From: Odobenus rosmarus divergens | Lineage: Eukaryota; Chordata; Mammalia; Carnivora; Odobenidae | DNA length: 64,000 nucleotides | Assembly: GCF_000321225.1 (NCBI RefSeq) | Contig: NW_004450397.1 | Span: forward strand, 3,844,091-3,908,090 | Reading direction: 5' to 3' | Shown: positions 1-8,925 of the stretch, piece after piece | Position numbering within the stretch: the first letter of the stretch is position 1 | How the letters are laid out: each line of letters opens with the position of its first letter | Notes under the pieces: generated by a model | The model's database searches: none | Seen by the model: only the letters and a program-made list of their open reading frames with translations | What the model was told of the DNA's origin: nothing | Program-made: the position numbers and the translations under genes

Positions 1-73
1 CCAGGTAGAAAGATCTCCCAAAGGTCTCCAAGACACACTTGCCCCATCACTTAGTATTTTCTAAAATAAGCCA

Positions 74-325
74 GGGCGCCTGGGTGGCTCAGTGGGCGCC
101 TGGGTGGCTCAGTTGGTTAAGCAACTGCCTTCGGCTCAGGTCATGATCCTGGAGTCCCAGGATCGAGTCCTGCATCAGGCTCCCTGCTTAGCAGGGAGTC
201 TGCTTCTCCCTCTGACCCTCTCCCCTCTCATGCTTTCTATCTCATTCTCTCTCTCAAATAAATAAATAAAATCTTTAAAAAAAAAAAAGAATAAAAAGCT
301 CAGCTTGAAAAAAAAATAATAAAAT
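74..325 (+). mobile_element. CAN-SINE with duplicated 5' head
   Basis: A tRNA-derived carnivore SINE. The 20-base head gggcgcctgggtggctcagt occurs twice in direct tandem (74-93 and 94-113). The usual body follows (ctgccttcggctcaggtcat, a CT-rich tract), then an AAATAAATAAATAAAATC tail and poly-A. An 11-bp target-site duplication, aaaataagcca, lies at 63-73 and 326-336, so this is one L1-mediated insertion. The doubled head is not part of the normal element. The 3' end carries extra A-rich sequence. Confidence 0.95.
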
Positions 326-341
326 AAAATAAGCCAAATGG

Positions 342-529
342 AGGAGCACCTGGGTGGCTCAGTCCCTTAAGTGTCTAACTCTTGGTTTCAGCTCAGATGG
401 TGAGATTGAGTCCCGAGTAGGGCTCCACACTCAGCATGGAGTCTGCTTGGGATTCTCTCTCCCTCTACCCCTCCCACTCATTCTCTCTCTCTCTCTCTCT
501 CTCAAATAAATAAATAAACCTTTAAATAG
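342..529 (+). mobile_element. CAN-SINE, older subfamily
   Basis: An older CAN-SINE type (tctaactcttggtttcagct in the body) with a long CT microsatellite at about 481-503 and an AAATAAATAAATAAACC tail. It is flanked by a 14-bp direct repeat, aataagccaaatgg, at 328-341 and 530-543. The left copy overlaps the right target duplication of the preceding SINE, so two elements used almost the same site in succession. Confidence 0.95.
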
Positions 530-543
530 AATAAGCCAAATGG

Positions 544-1102
544 TAGCCAGTAGTCACCTTTCCTAGGTCTGCTCAGCTCAAAGGAACCAAGCACAGCTGG
601 AGATGCTTGGTCAAAAATTAGGATTGATTGATTAATTGTCCCATTTCTATCCTCTCTTCAGGACCCTCTCCCATCTCCTTAGTTATCCCTTGACAGAACT
701 TGACTGGGGTTCCCTAGCATAAAGGGTAAAGCTACAATTCCTATGAGGTACATGCTTCTGATGGGCTAGGAAGGCTCAGAAAGGCTCAGAAAAGAGGTCA
801 TAGATGGGTTGGCCCATCTGTGGGAAGAGGAAGAGAACGGTCACACATTCTGAAGTAGATCTGCAAAGATCCTTTGAAGTTATCTGGTTCCAGCATACAT
901 CGTCTATACAGCAGTTGGCAAAGGGGAAGATAATTCTTAATGAGTATTTCTGAGGGTCCCAGGATTCAGTTTATGAATACATTCATCCTTAGATTTTAGC
1001 TCTGCTTAGAACACTGGTTGGGTGTGAGCAGAGGGGATAGAGGCAATTGTAGAACAGAGAGGATTCATATCAGACACCTTCAGGGGGTTCAGTGTAAGGG
1101 TC
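544..1102. other. Unique sequence, nothing recognised
   Basis: No repeat family or coding signal recognised. A small direct repeat (aaggctcag, 770-790) is the only local structure seen. Confidence 0.6.
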
Positions 1103-1118
1103 AAAAGAATCCATCACC

Positions 1119-1303
1119 GGGCGCCCGGGTGGCTCAGTCGGTTAAGCGTCTGCCTTCAGCTCAGGTCATGATCCTGGGGTCCCAGGATCGAGTCCCTCAT
1201 CGGGCTCCCTGCTCAGCGGGGAGTCTGCTTCTCCCTCTGACCCTCCCCCCTCTCATTGCTCTCTCTCTCTCTCTCATATAAATAAATAAAAATCTTTAAA
1301 AAA
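1119..1303 (+). mobile_element. CAN-SINE, young
   Basis: Full-length young CAN-SINE with the head gggcgcccgggtggctcag, a CT tract near 1258-1276 and a poly-A tail. A perfect 16-bp target-site duplication, aaaagaatccatcacc, lies at 1103-1118 and 1304-1319. The exact match indicates a fairly recent insertion. Confidence 0.97.
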
Positions 1304-1576
1304 AAAAGAATCCATCACCAAACTTCACAAAAGAAAGAAAACTTCTCCCTTCTTCCCTCTTTAATTCACCTTTGCTGAGTGTGGGCTCCACAATCTTTTT
1401 ATTTTTTAATCTGCATTTTGGTAAAGTCATGAGTTGCTAGAAAAAGGAAAAATAAATAAATCAGGTCTCTCCATCTCTTCAAGCTCTGCCTATTGCATTT
1501 TCCCACTGAAGGAAGAGTAGGGACAAACCTACTAAATCATTAGAACTCGCCCCTTCAAAGCTTCTGTATCAGAAGA

Positions 1577-1929
1577 TGTCTTAGCCACTGTGTGCTGTTA
1601 TAATAAAAATACTATGCACTGGGTGGCTTAAACCACAAATGTGTATTTCTCACAGTTCTGGAAGCTGGGAAGTCCAAGGGTATCAGCAGGGCTGGGTTCT
1701 GGGGAGGTCTTTCTTCCTCGTTTGCAGATGGCTGTCTTCTTGCAGAGAACAGAGAGAGGAAACAAGCCTTCTCATGTCTCTTCTTATAGGGGCGCTAATC
1801 CCATTTGTGAAGGCTCCACCCTCATGACCTAATTACCTCCCATAGGCCCCACCTCCTAACACCATCACACTGGGCATTAGGACTTCAGCATTGGAATTTT
1901 AGGGGGACAGAAACATTCAGTCCCTACCA
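1577..1929 (-). mobile_element. Solo LTR of MaLR type (MLT1/MST-like)
   Basis: About 350 bp that begins TG and ends CA on the plus strand. It reads as the reverse complement of a mammalian MaLR LTR: tgctgttataataaaaatac, then cacagttctggaagctggga, then ctcatgacctaattacctcc. A second copy of the same family lies at 27602-27943 in the opposite orientation. No internal retroviral sequence is seen, so it is a solo LTR. It is an ancient non-coding relic. The MaLR call is from memory of the family; the subfamily is not assigned. Confidence 0.8.
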
Positions 1930-2690
1930 AGTGCTGTGTGTTGCCAGTGCATAGCAAGTGCCCTGTAGGTGTTTGTGACTCATAGTAGGTTTTGCGCTAG
2001 TTTGTATCCTCAGCGTGGAATTCCCTGTTTGTAAACCAGTGAACCCCCACCTTCTCTCATCCCCTTGCCTTCATCAACATCTGGTGGCTTATGGCCTACA
2101 GAAATTTATTCCAAAGGCTTTGATGAAAACACTCGTTTCCACAGATGAGGAAGTTAAAAAGGATTAAGTTTAAAAACTGAAGAAGGAATTTAGGATTAAA
2201 CGCTTCTCAACGATTATTGCCAAGAAAAAGAAAAATGTGCAGGAGGTCCTCACTCCTGTTCTCTCCTACGTTTCATCCAGCTGCCGGCCCGAAGGAGCTG
2301 ACAAACCCCTGCATTTCACTTTTCACTCCATTGATTCACTCATTCAACAGTTTCCCAGCTGATTCACTGGTCTCGAAGTTAACGCGTCAACGGTTCACTT
2401 CGGGGAATACTGGGTGGAAAGGGAAGGAGGAGGAGAAAAAGTGATTCACTCCTTGTCATTTTCCAGCTTCCAATGGCATTTCCAGGAACACAATGGAGTT
2501 GTGTGCTGAGGCCGGTTTTTGTGCTTTGTTACTGCATAGGACCATCGGTGTCTACCGGAGAGGCCCCAGCGCATTTTGGATTACCTGTTCTCAATAACCA
2601 TGGACTAAATACAAACAACAGTGGAAGGCAGCTGTTAGCAATGGAGCAAATACAGAGCAAAGCTCAAGAGGGCTCTGCAATGGATTTGGA
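1930..2690. other. Unique sequence, nothing recognised
   Basis: No repeat or gene recognised. Short open frames (for example 2217-2444 and 2473-2724) show no domain or motif that I know and have no supporting context. Confidence 0.55.
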
Positions 2691-2754
2691 GCCTGAACTA
2701 GCAAACTTTATTCATTCCCTATAAGTCCAGATTTCCCTAGCCTGTAAACATAAA
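2691..2754 (+). repeat. 64-bp local direct repeat, copy 1
   Basis: Starting gcctgaactagcaa, this segment matches 4367-4430 with 3 mismatches in 64 bases. The sequence on either side of the two copies does not match. The offset of 1,676 bp differs from that of the tandem duplication at 3443-5056, so this is a separate and older event, or part of an unassigned dispersed repeat. Confidence 0.85.
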
Positions 2755-2867
2755 TAAGGTCATTTTCCTATTATTTACAACGACTTCAAGGACCTTTTTC
2801 TGGGGAATCCTCAAAGGTGCTGGTATTTTAGGTGCTTACCTGAGTCAGTTCGTCTCTGCTTCTGCAG

Positions 2868-3070
2868 GCTCAGGCCATTCATCTCCTCTTGGCCATCGGG
2901 CCACAGGCCAGTTGCCCCTTGCCATTTACGGCGCTAGAGCAGCTGACCCTGCCTCCGGAGAATGCTGCTATTTCCCTGGGGCCTGGTGCCCTGGCTCGGA
3001 GAGGCAAGGGAAGAGAGGAACGCGCTCCCTCTCTAGCCCCAGCGTGTCAAGAGGCACTTCGTTCACGCAG
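2868..3070 (+). other. Exon-like segment, unproven
   Basis: A GC-richer block bounded by a good acceptor (gtctctgcttctgcag, ending 2867) and a strong donor (cacgcag|gtgaggcc, exon end 3070). It is 203 bp and open in the frame starting at 2868 (67 codons; that frame stops inside the donor). A second frame is also open through it. No protein family is recognised. It could be a non-coding first or alternative exon, or chance splice-like signals in GC-rich DNA. Confidence 0.15.
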
Positions 3071-3129
3071 GTGAGGCCAGGCTGGGGCTTTGACAAGACT
3101 CAGTTGAGGGAAGCGGGTGGTAATCTTGC

Positions 3130-3285
3130 TACTGCAAATGTGATCCATGAACCTGCAGCTGCCGCAGCCTCACCTGGGAGTCTGACAGCAATTCAGAATC
3201 TCAGGCCTCCTCTCAGTCCTCCTAAAACCTAATCAGCATTTTTATAAGATCCTCAGACAATCCATATGCATATTAAAGTTTGAGA
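3130..3285 (+). mobile_element. hAT-Charlie non-autonomous fragment
   Basis: It contains the characteristic order: a ctgcagctgc-type segment, cacctgggag, a cagaatctcaggcc core, a taatcagcatttttataaga stretch and attaaagtttgagat. This matches a common mammalian hAT MITE whose 3' end reads as attaaagtttgagaagcactg. It is ancient and diverged; the exact MER family was not assigned. Confidence 0.6.
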
Positions 3286-4084
3286 TACATGCATTTCAAC
3301 CCAGAGGAACTTTCATCTGCATGCCGGACATCTACCACTTGCCTCTCCAGATCCACTCTCCTCCTCTCTACCCCATTCGCTGCCTGGGATGCAGACCTCT
3401 GTGGACCTCACACACAAGCCTTCACAGGAGATCAGAGGATGGAGAAAGGTGGAGTGGGGCTGTCCTCAGGCTGGCGGGAACCCTCTCCATTGCTAACTGC
3501 CTCGGGGCCCAGACAAAGGAAGCCAGTCCTGTTCCGTCCAAGACCTGCTGTGGAGGATTCAATTTCCTTCCCCAGGAACTGCCTGCTTTCATGTTGGATT
3601 AGTAGGATATCCACTCTTTTCAACGACTGTTATGGTTTCTTCTTTAGTCCCAACAGGGCAATAACATGAAAACATAGTGGTCCAACATTTGCACATTTCC
3701 AACACCCAGTTATCCAGTCTTACAGAGCAGTCCATGTCAGACACCAAGAGTTCTGTCCCAACTGATTAGTGAAAGACATAGGTCCTCCCCTTTGAGCAGC
3801 GTTTCCTCCAGCGTGAGGGCAACATCTGCATATCCTTCAAGCTGCATATCCATCTTAGCCCCCAACCTGCTGTGCAGACACCTCAAGCATGGATAGACAC
3901 ATCTCCCCATGACGACACCACCATTTCTGAAATTGCGGAGGGCCTCCATTTCTTGCCCACTTACATTCTCCAGTCAGGAGCCAGAGGGCTCCTCCTAAAC
4001 CATAGATCAGATCTCATCACATTTCTGCATAAAGGCTTTCTGTGGATTTGGTTTGTACTTAAAACACAAAGCATGGTGTGGCAG

Positions 4085-4340
4085 GTCAGTCTCCCGGAGA
4101 AGTGGATCCTGAGATGGAGGTTAGTGTACAGAAGTTTCCTGAGGCAGGGCTCTCAGAATCAACTCCCATGGAGGACATGAAGGAAGGAGGATCAGAGAGA
4201 AGAAATTGGGCTGCGATGCAGTCACAACAGGAGCTTCAGCGGATCCCAGAGCCAGATGACTGTGCAGAGTCCTCCCTCAGAGTCTTCCCTCAGGGTCCTC
4301 CCCCAAGGAAGGGCAGTGGGCTGAGCATTTGTATCTCAGC
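4085..4340 (+). repeat. Diverged dispersed repeat, family not assigned
   Basis: It aligns by eye with the reverse complement of about 61560-61930. Shared landmarks include gagat(g/a)gaa...gtgt, a ttgggctg(c/a)gatgcag core followed by cacaaca, and a catttgtatctcagcca-like 3' part. Two diverged copies in opposite orientations imply an old interspersed element, probably LTR-derived. I could not name the family. Confidence 0.5.
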
Positions 4341-4366
4341 CATTCCACATGAACTGCCCTCAGGAA

Positions 4367-4430
4367 GCCTGAACTAGCAACCTTTATTCATTCCCTGTAA
4401 GTCCAGGTTTCCCTAGCCTGTAAACATAAA
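4367..4430 (+). repeat. 64-bp local direct repeat, copy 2
   Basis: Matches 2691-2754 at 61 of 64 positions. Its 3' edge overlaps a small perfect hairpin (aaagtcac, loop agt, gtgacttt; 4428-4446). Confidence 0.85.
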
Positions 4431-4817
4431 GTCACAGTGTGACTTTGGAAGACCCGGCTCTCTTCAGCCAAGGGCAATCCCCAGAAGGAATTCAGCTTTG
4501 AGCTGGCACCACCCACACTCTCAGCAGCTGGGGGACAAGTGGCCTAGCCCCCCAACCAGTGATGAGCTGGGAGCTGGATCTGGATGGCACAGCCCAGTCT
4601 AACTAAACAGGATCCATAAAGCCCTCCAGGGTCCTGTCCTCTGTAACTTCATCTTCCCCGCTTGCCACCTGCTGTGCTCTGGTCACATTGGCTGCTGGGA
4701 CTTTGCATGTGCTGTCATCCAGCCCACACCCCGCTCCCTGGATCTTGGCACAGCTGGCTCCTTCAGGTCTTATATCAGAGATCCCAACCACAACGACACC
4801 TTCTTCAACCACCCTAT

Positions 4818-5056
4818 AGAAAGGTGGAGTGGGGCTGTCCTCAGGCTGGCGGGAACCCTCTCCATTGCTAACTACCTCGGGGCCCAGACAAAGGAAGCCA
4901 GTCCTGTTCCGTNNNNNNNNNNNNNNNNNNNNNNNNNNNNNNNNNNNNNNNNNNNNNNNNNNCCACACCCCGCTCCCTGGATCTTGGCACAGCTGGCTCC
5001 TTCAGGTCTTATATCAGAGATCCCAACCACAACGACACCTTCTTCAACCACCCTAT
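4818..5056 (+). repeat. Tandem duplication copy 2, mostly in the gap
   Basis: Bases 4818-4912 repeat the first 95 bases of the unit and 4963-5056 repeat its last 94 bases. The 1,186 bp expected between them are replaced by 50 N. It may be a real recent duplication, or an assembly artefact in which a second haplotype or read end was appended. Apparent open frames across this segment (for example 4603-4968 on the minus strand) run through N and are meaningless. Confidence 0.8.
4913..4962. other. Assembly gap, 50 N
   Basis: Exactly 50 N, a typical placeholder length. The flanking duplicated ends predict about 1,186 missing bases if the duplication is complete. Confidence 0.99.
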
Positions 5057-5070
5057 TTAAAGTAGTTCTA

Positions 5071-5269
5071 GGGCGCCTGGGTGGCTCAGTTGGTTAAGCG
5101 ACTGCCTTCGGCTCAGGTCATGATCCTGGAGTCCCGGGATGGAGTCCCGCATCGGGCTCCCTACTCAGCAGGGAGTCTGCTTCTCCCTCTGACCCTCCCC
5201 CCCCTCATGCTCTATCTCATTCTCTCTCTCAAATAAATAAACAAAATCTAAAAAATAATAATAATAAAT
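5071..5269 (+). mobile_element. CAN-SINE, young
   Basis: Complete CAN-SINE with the head gggcgcctgggtggctcagt, a cccgggatggagtcccgc motif, a CT tract and an AAATAAATAAACAAAATC tail. Target-site duplication aaagtagttct (5059-5069) and aaagtagctct (5270-5280) has one mismatch. It lies just downstream of the tandem duplication. Confidence 0.95.
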
Positions 5270-5329
5270 AAAGTAGCTCTCATACCTTATCTGCTTGTGG
5301 CCACTATGTCATATGGCTTATTCATTCCA

Positions 5330-5480
5330 AAGTATTATCACAAATGACATTATTTGCTTACCTGTTTAACTGCAGCTCAAATTTCTCTTGAGGGCAGGGA
5401 CTTTGTTGTTCTTCCTTATCCTTTTTCCCCATGCCTAGAATAGTAATGAAAACGTAATAAGTGCAATGAATGACTGAACA
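5330..5480 (+). mobile_element. L2 LINE 3' end
   Basis: Shows the L2 3'-terminal signature: cttgagggcagggactttgt, then a diverged version of the cctagaatagt...ataagtgcaatgaatgactg ending. Short, ancient and non-coding. Confidence 0.65.
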
Positions 5481-5694
5481 ATCATTCTAAATTGGAGTTG
5501 TTTCTATACTTTTGTGCCTTTAGAGACACGGTTTCCTCCGACAGGAGTGCAGTGTCTTCCCTCCTAACAAATTCCTACATGTCTCAAATATCAGCAGCTC
5601 TGCAAACATTTCACATCTACTCGTATGGCACTCTCATCTTCATCCTGCCTCTCAACTCTTGTGGCCATCTCAACACCTAGCCCAGGGGGACACC

Positions 5695-6640
5695 AGTCTG
5701 CACAGACATTTATCAAATACCTACTATGTGCCCAGTATTGTTCCATGTGAACAAAAACAGACAAAATCCTTACCCTCGTGAATTTACATTCTAGCTGGGG
5801 AAGACAGACATAACCAAAGTAAGCAAGTTAATTACACACTCCAGCAGGAAAGGGAGATGGAGAATACTGGGTAGTATTGCAAAAATTAAAGAGGGTCATC
5901 AGAGATGAGCTCACTGACACCTAGGGAGGTATAGAAAAGAGCCACGTGAATATCCGAGTAAAGACTGTTCTAAGCAGAGAGACCAGCAAGAACAGAGAGC
6001 CTGAGGTCAGAGTGGGCCTGGCTTCTCCAAGAAGCAGCAAGAGAGCCATGGGGACTTGAGTGAAGTGGGCAAGGGGAAAAGTAGTAGAAGACATGTGAGA
6101 AGTACTGGGGCCATATCATGGGGGACTTATAGGTCAGCATCGGTGATATGGGAGCCTTGGAGATTCTGAACAGAAGAGTGACATAGCCTGACTTAAGTTC
6201 TGGGAACAGGTTATATGGAGCAATTGTGGAAACAGGGAGATCTGTTGAGGTCACTACAGTGACCCAAATGACACAGGATGATAGATTGCACTTGGCTGGC
6301 ATTGGTACAGTGGTGAGAAAAGGTCGGGTTCTGGATATATTTTGAAGAAGGAGCTATCAAGATCTGTTCTCAGATTTCATGAGGGATAAGCAAGAGGAGT
6401 CAAGGTTGACTTTCAGGTTTTTCATCCAAGCATGGAGGCGCCATTCACTGAGATGGGTAAGCGAGCAGGAAAAGCAGGATGGCATAGGAGAGAGTAGAAA
6501 TCAGGATCTGCCATGATATGTATGAGATGCCTAATAGATCCAAAGGGAGATATTAAATTGCCCATGAAGTAAGTAAGAACAAAACCTAGGATCTAAGTGA
6601 AGAAAAAACCTCAGTGAGAATAGTAATTGCAGCAAATGAT
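5695..6640 (-). mobile_element. L2 LINE fragment, reverse orientation
   Basis: Reads on the plus strand as the reverse complement of the L2 3' part: aaatacctactatgtgccca, ttacattctagctggggaag, a gaacagagagcctgaggtca-like stretch, gggccatatcatggggg, aagagtgacatagcctgact, ttctggatatattttgaag and gccattcactgagatgggta. About 950 bp are retained with indels. The minus-strand open frame at 5970-6302 falls inside it and is not a gene. Confidence 0.8.
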
Positions 6641-7784
6641 GGGATGCATCAATAAGAGGTTTACAAAACTGATAAAACACGATTTCATACCAATGCATTC
6701 TTGGACAATACTCTTAAATTCTAGACAATGCGGACTCTCGTTATGTTACATTGCAGCTACAGTTAGAAATATCTCTGTAGGAAAAATTTAAAAAGCCACA
6801 CTTAATGGTCTTTATCTTTTATTCCTTTCCTTCTTTCTCTTTGCCTCTTTCCTGTCTCTCTCCTTTTCTCCCTCTTTCTCTCCACTTCCAATTCCATAAG
6901 TTTGCCAATGGCCATTCCAGACACTCTCACTACTAATCGTAGTGCTGACCTCTGGTGATATGACCTAATTAAATACAAAATATATCTATCCAAGCTAATT
7001 TTTTTTCTCCTCCCAAATCAAATTTCCTGCTTTCAGAGTTTTGTGAAAATAATTAGAGGAAAATATTTAGTGTCACTTTACATTTCTTTTGGGGAAGACT
7101 AGAAATCAGAAGTCAACATTTCAAAAGATACAATTAATGTATAAAATTGTTTTGGATCTTAAAAGACCAAAGGTCAATGTTTTCATCATGAAATAAGAAA
7201 ATGGATATATTTGAAAAGGCGACTGCATTGTTCTTGCATATATTCACTGAGAAGGTAAAAAAAATGCAATACAACTTTTCTAAATCTCTTTGGCAATAAA
7301 AGGTCATTTTCATATAGTCTTCAATTGGTAATGGATATACAACAAAGTTTAAAATTATTTGGGCTTCCATTTTTTAAATGATCTCATTGCTTACCAGTAC
7401 CTATATTTGGTTTAAATCTTTTCCGTTTGGAGCATTTCCTAATTTAACTGGAAAGCACTGATTTCAGTAAATTGTAAAATGAATTATTACCATAACTGAT
7501 ATTTAAAAAACCTTTATATTATTACCTAATATTAAAAAAATAAGTGGATCACACTGTAATTGGCAGGATTTTTTCTTTTTTAATGGTACATAAGATAATA
7601 ATGTTAGTACAATTGATGTCATCTTAACTTTAATGAGTTACAGTGCTATAAGCTTGTGTATGGTTGTATATATATAAAAAAAGTAGATATAATGCCACTT
7701 CTATTAGTACCACAAATAGGTTAACAATTTAATATCAAGAATCTTAGATATATTTATGTTAAGTATATTTTTTTCCTTTGACAA
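6641..7784. other. AT-rich unique sequence
   Basis: AT-rich sequence with a pyrimidine-rich stretch near 6815-6890 (tttcctgtctctctccttt). No repeat family or gene recognised. Some of it could be highly decayed transposon sequence. Confidence 0.55.
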
Positions 7785-8260
7785 GTATTTTTTAAGAACG
7801 TATTTGTTGAAGGCACACATCAGTTGTGCTGAGCGCTAAGAATACCATAGTGAATAAGACACAATGCCTGCTTAATGTAGGCAATAAAAGAAGTAATCAA
7901 AATAAAACACTATGGGGGCGCCTGGGTGGCTCAGTGGGTTAAGCATCTGCCTTCGGCTCAGGTCACGATCCCAGGCTCCTGGGACGAAGTCCTGCATCGG
8001 GCTCCCTGCTCAGTGGGGAACCTGCTTCTCTCTCTGCCCGCCACTCCCTCTGCTTGTGCACTCTCTCTCCCTCTCTCTCTCTTTGACAAATAAAAAAAAT
8101 CTTTAAAAAATAATAATAAAAAATAAAATAAAGCACTATGAATTAACGTTATAGTAGGAGAAATTAGGGGTACAATAGGAATATAGACCAGAGAAACTTG
8201 AACCAAGACAACCTTGTTGGAAGAAGTGATATTTTGGATTTAATCTAAGAAATACCTAGT
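7785..8260 (-). mobile_element. L2 fragment split by a SINE
   Basis: The left part (7785-7914) resembles reverse L2: ttgttgaaggcacacatcag, then gtgctgagcgctaagaatac and gtgaataagacacaatgcct. The right part (8128-8260) continues with ttggaagaagtgatatttt. The CAN-SINE at 7915-8127 interrupts it, so the L2 is older. Confidence 0.6.
7915..8127 (+). mobile_element. CAN-SINE inserted in L2
   Basis: Head ggggcgcctgggtggctcag, a body with a cgatcccaggctcctgggac motif, a CT tract and an A-rich tail with aataataataaa. Target-site duplication ataaaacactatg (7902-7914) and ataaagcactatg (8128-8140) has one mismatch. Confidence 0.95.
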
Positions 8261-8278
8261 TAGCCAGTAAATATTTGA

Positions 8279-8295
8279 TGTGTGTGTGTGTGTGT
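8279..8295 (+). repeat. (TG)n microsatellite, short
   Basis: About eight uninterrupted TG units; possibly polymorphic. Confidence 0.9.
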
Positions 8296-8684
8296 CAGGA
8301 TGTGATAAGTGCTGAGATGTTCCTAATACCATATTTACTTATGATTTACCAAGCCTCTTTTGGAAAATACTGCAATCCTTTTTTGGAAGGAGAAGCAGAA
8401 AAAAACAAATGGTAGGCATTAATACTACCAACACTCAGTTCTGTCATCTGAAGTATCTACACATTTTCCTACATATAAAAAGGCATAGTCTATTCTGAGA
8501 AATTAATATCTCTCATAGAGAGGTTAACAAAGCCAGCAAAAACAGGTAGAAAATAGGATATGTCAAATATTAGGTGCAACTTAATCCTTATTCCAGGCAA
8601 TACTCTGATATGCAGATTGAATTTTACCCTGAAGTTTGATTTAACATTTATAGCCATAGTTGGTTTCATCTATTTTTATTTGGC
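8296..8684. other. Unique sequence, nothing recognised
   Basis: No family or coding signal recognised. Confidence 0.55.
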
Positions 8685-8686
8685 CC

Positions 8687-8914
8687 AAGGGTGCCTGGGA
8701 GGCTTAGTCAGTTAAGCATCTGATTCTTGGTTTCAGCTCAGATCATGATCTCAGGGTCATGAGCTCAAGCCCAGCACTGGGCTCTGTGCTCAGCACAGAG
8801 TCTGCTCAAGATTCTTCTCTCCCTCTGCCCCTCCCCCAGTTCATGTGCTCTAAATAAATAAATACATAAATACATAAATAAAATCTTTTTAAAAAGATAA
8901 ATAAAATAAAATGA
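8687..8914 (+). mobile_element. CAN-SINE, older subfamily
   Basis: Older body type (gattcttggtttcagctcag, atgatctcagggtcatgagc) with a tail of AAATAAATAAATACATAAATA units. A short target-site duplication, ttatttggc, is visible at 8676-8684 and 8917-8925. More diverged than the perfectly duplicated copies nearby. Confidence 0.92.
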
Positions 8915-8925
8915 AATTATTTGGC

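Larger units (their letters stand above)
3443..4817 (+). repeat. 1,375-bp tandem duplication unit, copy 1
   Basis: The first 95 bases (3443-3537) recur at 4818-4912 with one mismatch (g at 3499, a in the second copy). The last 94 bases (4724-4817) recur exactly at 4963-5056. The second start abuts the first end with no spacer, which is what a head-to-tail duplication of 3443-4817 produces. Apart from the dispersed repeat at 4085-4340 and the 64-bp repeat at 4367-4430, the unit holds no recognised repeat or gene. Confidence 0.85.

Noticed and set aside
74..113. tRNA gene at SINE heads
   Set aside because: CAN-SINE heads derive from a tRNA and keep promoter-box resemblance, but no complete cloverleaf with an acceptor stem is present. 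The same applies to all other SINE copies here.
1018..1281. 87-codon plus-strand frame
   Set aside because: Its second half is a CAN-SINE (1119-1303); the end is CT-repeat translation.
4603..5065. Open frames on both strands across the assembly gap
   Set aside because: They are translated through N and through the duplicated edges; no real sequence supports them.
5970..6302. 110-codon minus-strand frame
   Set aside because: Lies in a decayed L2 LINE.
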